Shown in pieces: positions 32,968 to 33,403 of a DNA stretch of 33,403 nt; position 1 is the first letter of the stretch; each line of letters starts with the position of its first letter. Position numbers and translations under genes: made by a program. The notes below the pieces were generated by a model. The model did not search any database, had not been told where the DNA came from, and saw only the letters and a list, made by a program, of their open reading frames with translations. The stretch is from Deltaproteobacteria bacterium Ga0077550 (GTDB lineage Bacteria > Myxococcota_A > Polyangia > Nannocystales > Nannocystaceae): contig LNFB01000060.1 in NCBI GenBank assembly GCA_001464385.1, positions 1 to 33,403 on the forward strand, in the 5' to 3' direction.

Positions 32968-33403
32968 CGCTGCCTGCGAGCTATTCGACCGAGTATGCGG
33001 GGGCGGCCCGGGCATCGCGGGTCGCCGTGACGCCGCGCATCTATCGGTACGCCGAGCGGCTGGTGCCCGCGGACCGACGCGCGATTCCACCGTCGCCCCA
33101 GGCGGTGCTGATGGCCGCGGGCGAGCTGGCGTGGGGCATCGCCTACGCGGATCGCCTGCTGGTCGTCGATCACGCCGGGACGCGCGAGTACCCGGCGGGG
33201 CGCGGCCAGTGGATCGCCGCGCTCGATGCCGACGGCGTGCGCCTGGGCAATCGGGTCTGGGCGCCGGGCGCGGGCGCGCCCGCGGAGCTCGGACCCATGG
33301 GGATCTTCGACGAGGGCTGCGTGCAGACCGTCGCGTCGTGGCGAGACGGCGTCTGGATCACCGTCGCGCAGCGGCGGGCGTCCTTCTCCCCCAACCAGGT
33401 GAT
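32964..33403 (+). CDS. Unknown protein, N-terminal part, runs off window
   Basis: Only the first 146 codons are seen. The ATG overlaps the TGA of the metallopeptidase (ATGA), so this is the third gene of the operon. It has no signal peptide and no recognised domain. Short repeated patterns such as LAWGIAYADRLLVVDHAG, WIAALDADGVRLGNRVW and VASWRDGVWITVAQ suggest a beta-propeller or similar beta repeat. Immunity, chaperone or further effector roles are all possible and cannot be separated without the rest. Confidence 0.7.
   Translation, partial: MTLPASYSTEYAGAARASRVAVTPRIYRYAERLVPADRRAIPPSPQAVLMAAGELAWGIAYADRLLVVDHAGTREYPAGRGQWIAALDADGVRLGNRVWAPGAGAPAELGPMGIFDEGCVQTVASWRDGVWITVAQRRASFSPNQV

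Noticed and set aside
28057..33403. Type VI secretion or contractile injection cluster
   Set aside because: No sheath, tube, baseplate, VgrG or PAAR gene is visible. The association is kept only as an inference from domain architecture.

Overview
The window looks like chromosome from a myxobacterium, probably of the Nannocystaceae type. The DNA is very GC-rich. Lipoproteins carry a lipobox, a low-complexity Ser/Thr/Gly/Asp linker and then Cys-rich DUF4215-type repeats (CGDG...ECDDG). There is an ECF sigma factor coupled to a Hanks-type kinase and a large PAS hybrid histidine kinase. At about 27.7 kb there is the broken tail of a protein with a MYXO-CTERM-like sorting signal. I saw no rRNA, tRNA, CRISPR, integrase or transposase gene.

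Left part (1-9.4 kb). A Ser/Thr kinase that runs off the left edge overlaps its upstream ECF sigma factor by GTGA. Next come a possible frameshifted membrane-protein remnant, an M61-type lipoprotein peptidase, a dienelactone hydrolase, and an AraC-type regulator divergent from a double SnoaL-like protein. Three plus-strand lipoproteins follow: one with an ALK-type glycine-rich domain, one BNR/sialidase-like, and one tiny and acidic.

Middle (9.4-18.6 kb, all minus strand). This holds a four-PAS hybrid histidine kinase, a DUF4215 lipoprotein, an unknown beta-rich lipoprotein, a five-heme cytochrome c coupled by ATGA to a TPR/FG-GAP-like lipoprotein, and a complete cytochrome P450.

Right part (18.6-33.4 kb). 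Two giant minus-strand genes of unknown family (1201 and 1622 aa), 25 bp apart, form an operon. They are enclosed by two perfect 98-bp direct repeats, 9283 bp apart. One copy is the native 5' end of the P450 gene. The other is an orphan fragment next to a broken MYXO-CTERM-like gene tail. Divergent from this pair is a tightly packed plus-strand operon: an Ig-like + OmpA-like + peptidoglycan-binding protein, a 981-aa metzincin-like protein starting on the next base, and a third gene joined by ATGA that runs off the window.

The most novel material is the giant-gene pair with its flanking repeats, followed by the neighbouring envelope-binding/metallopeptidase operon. Assigning either to a secretion or injection system is inference, because no delivery machinery lies in the window.
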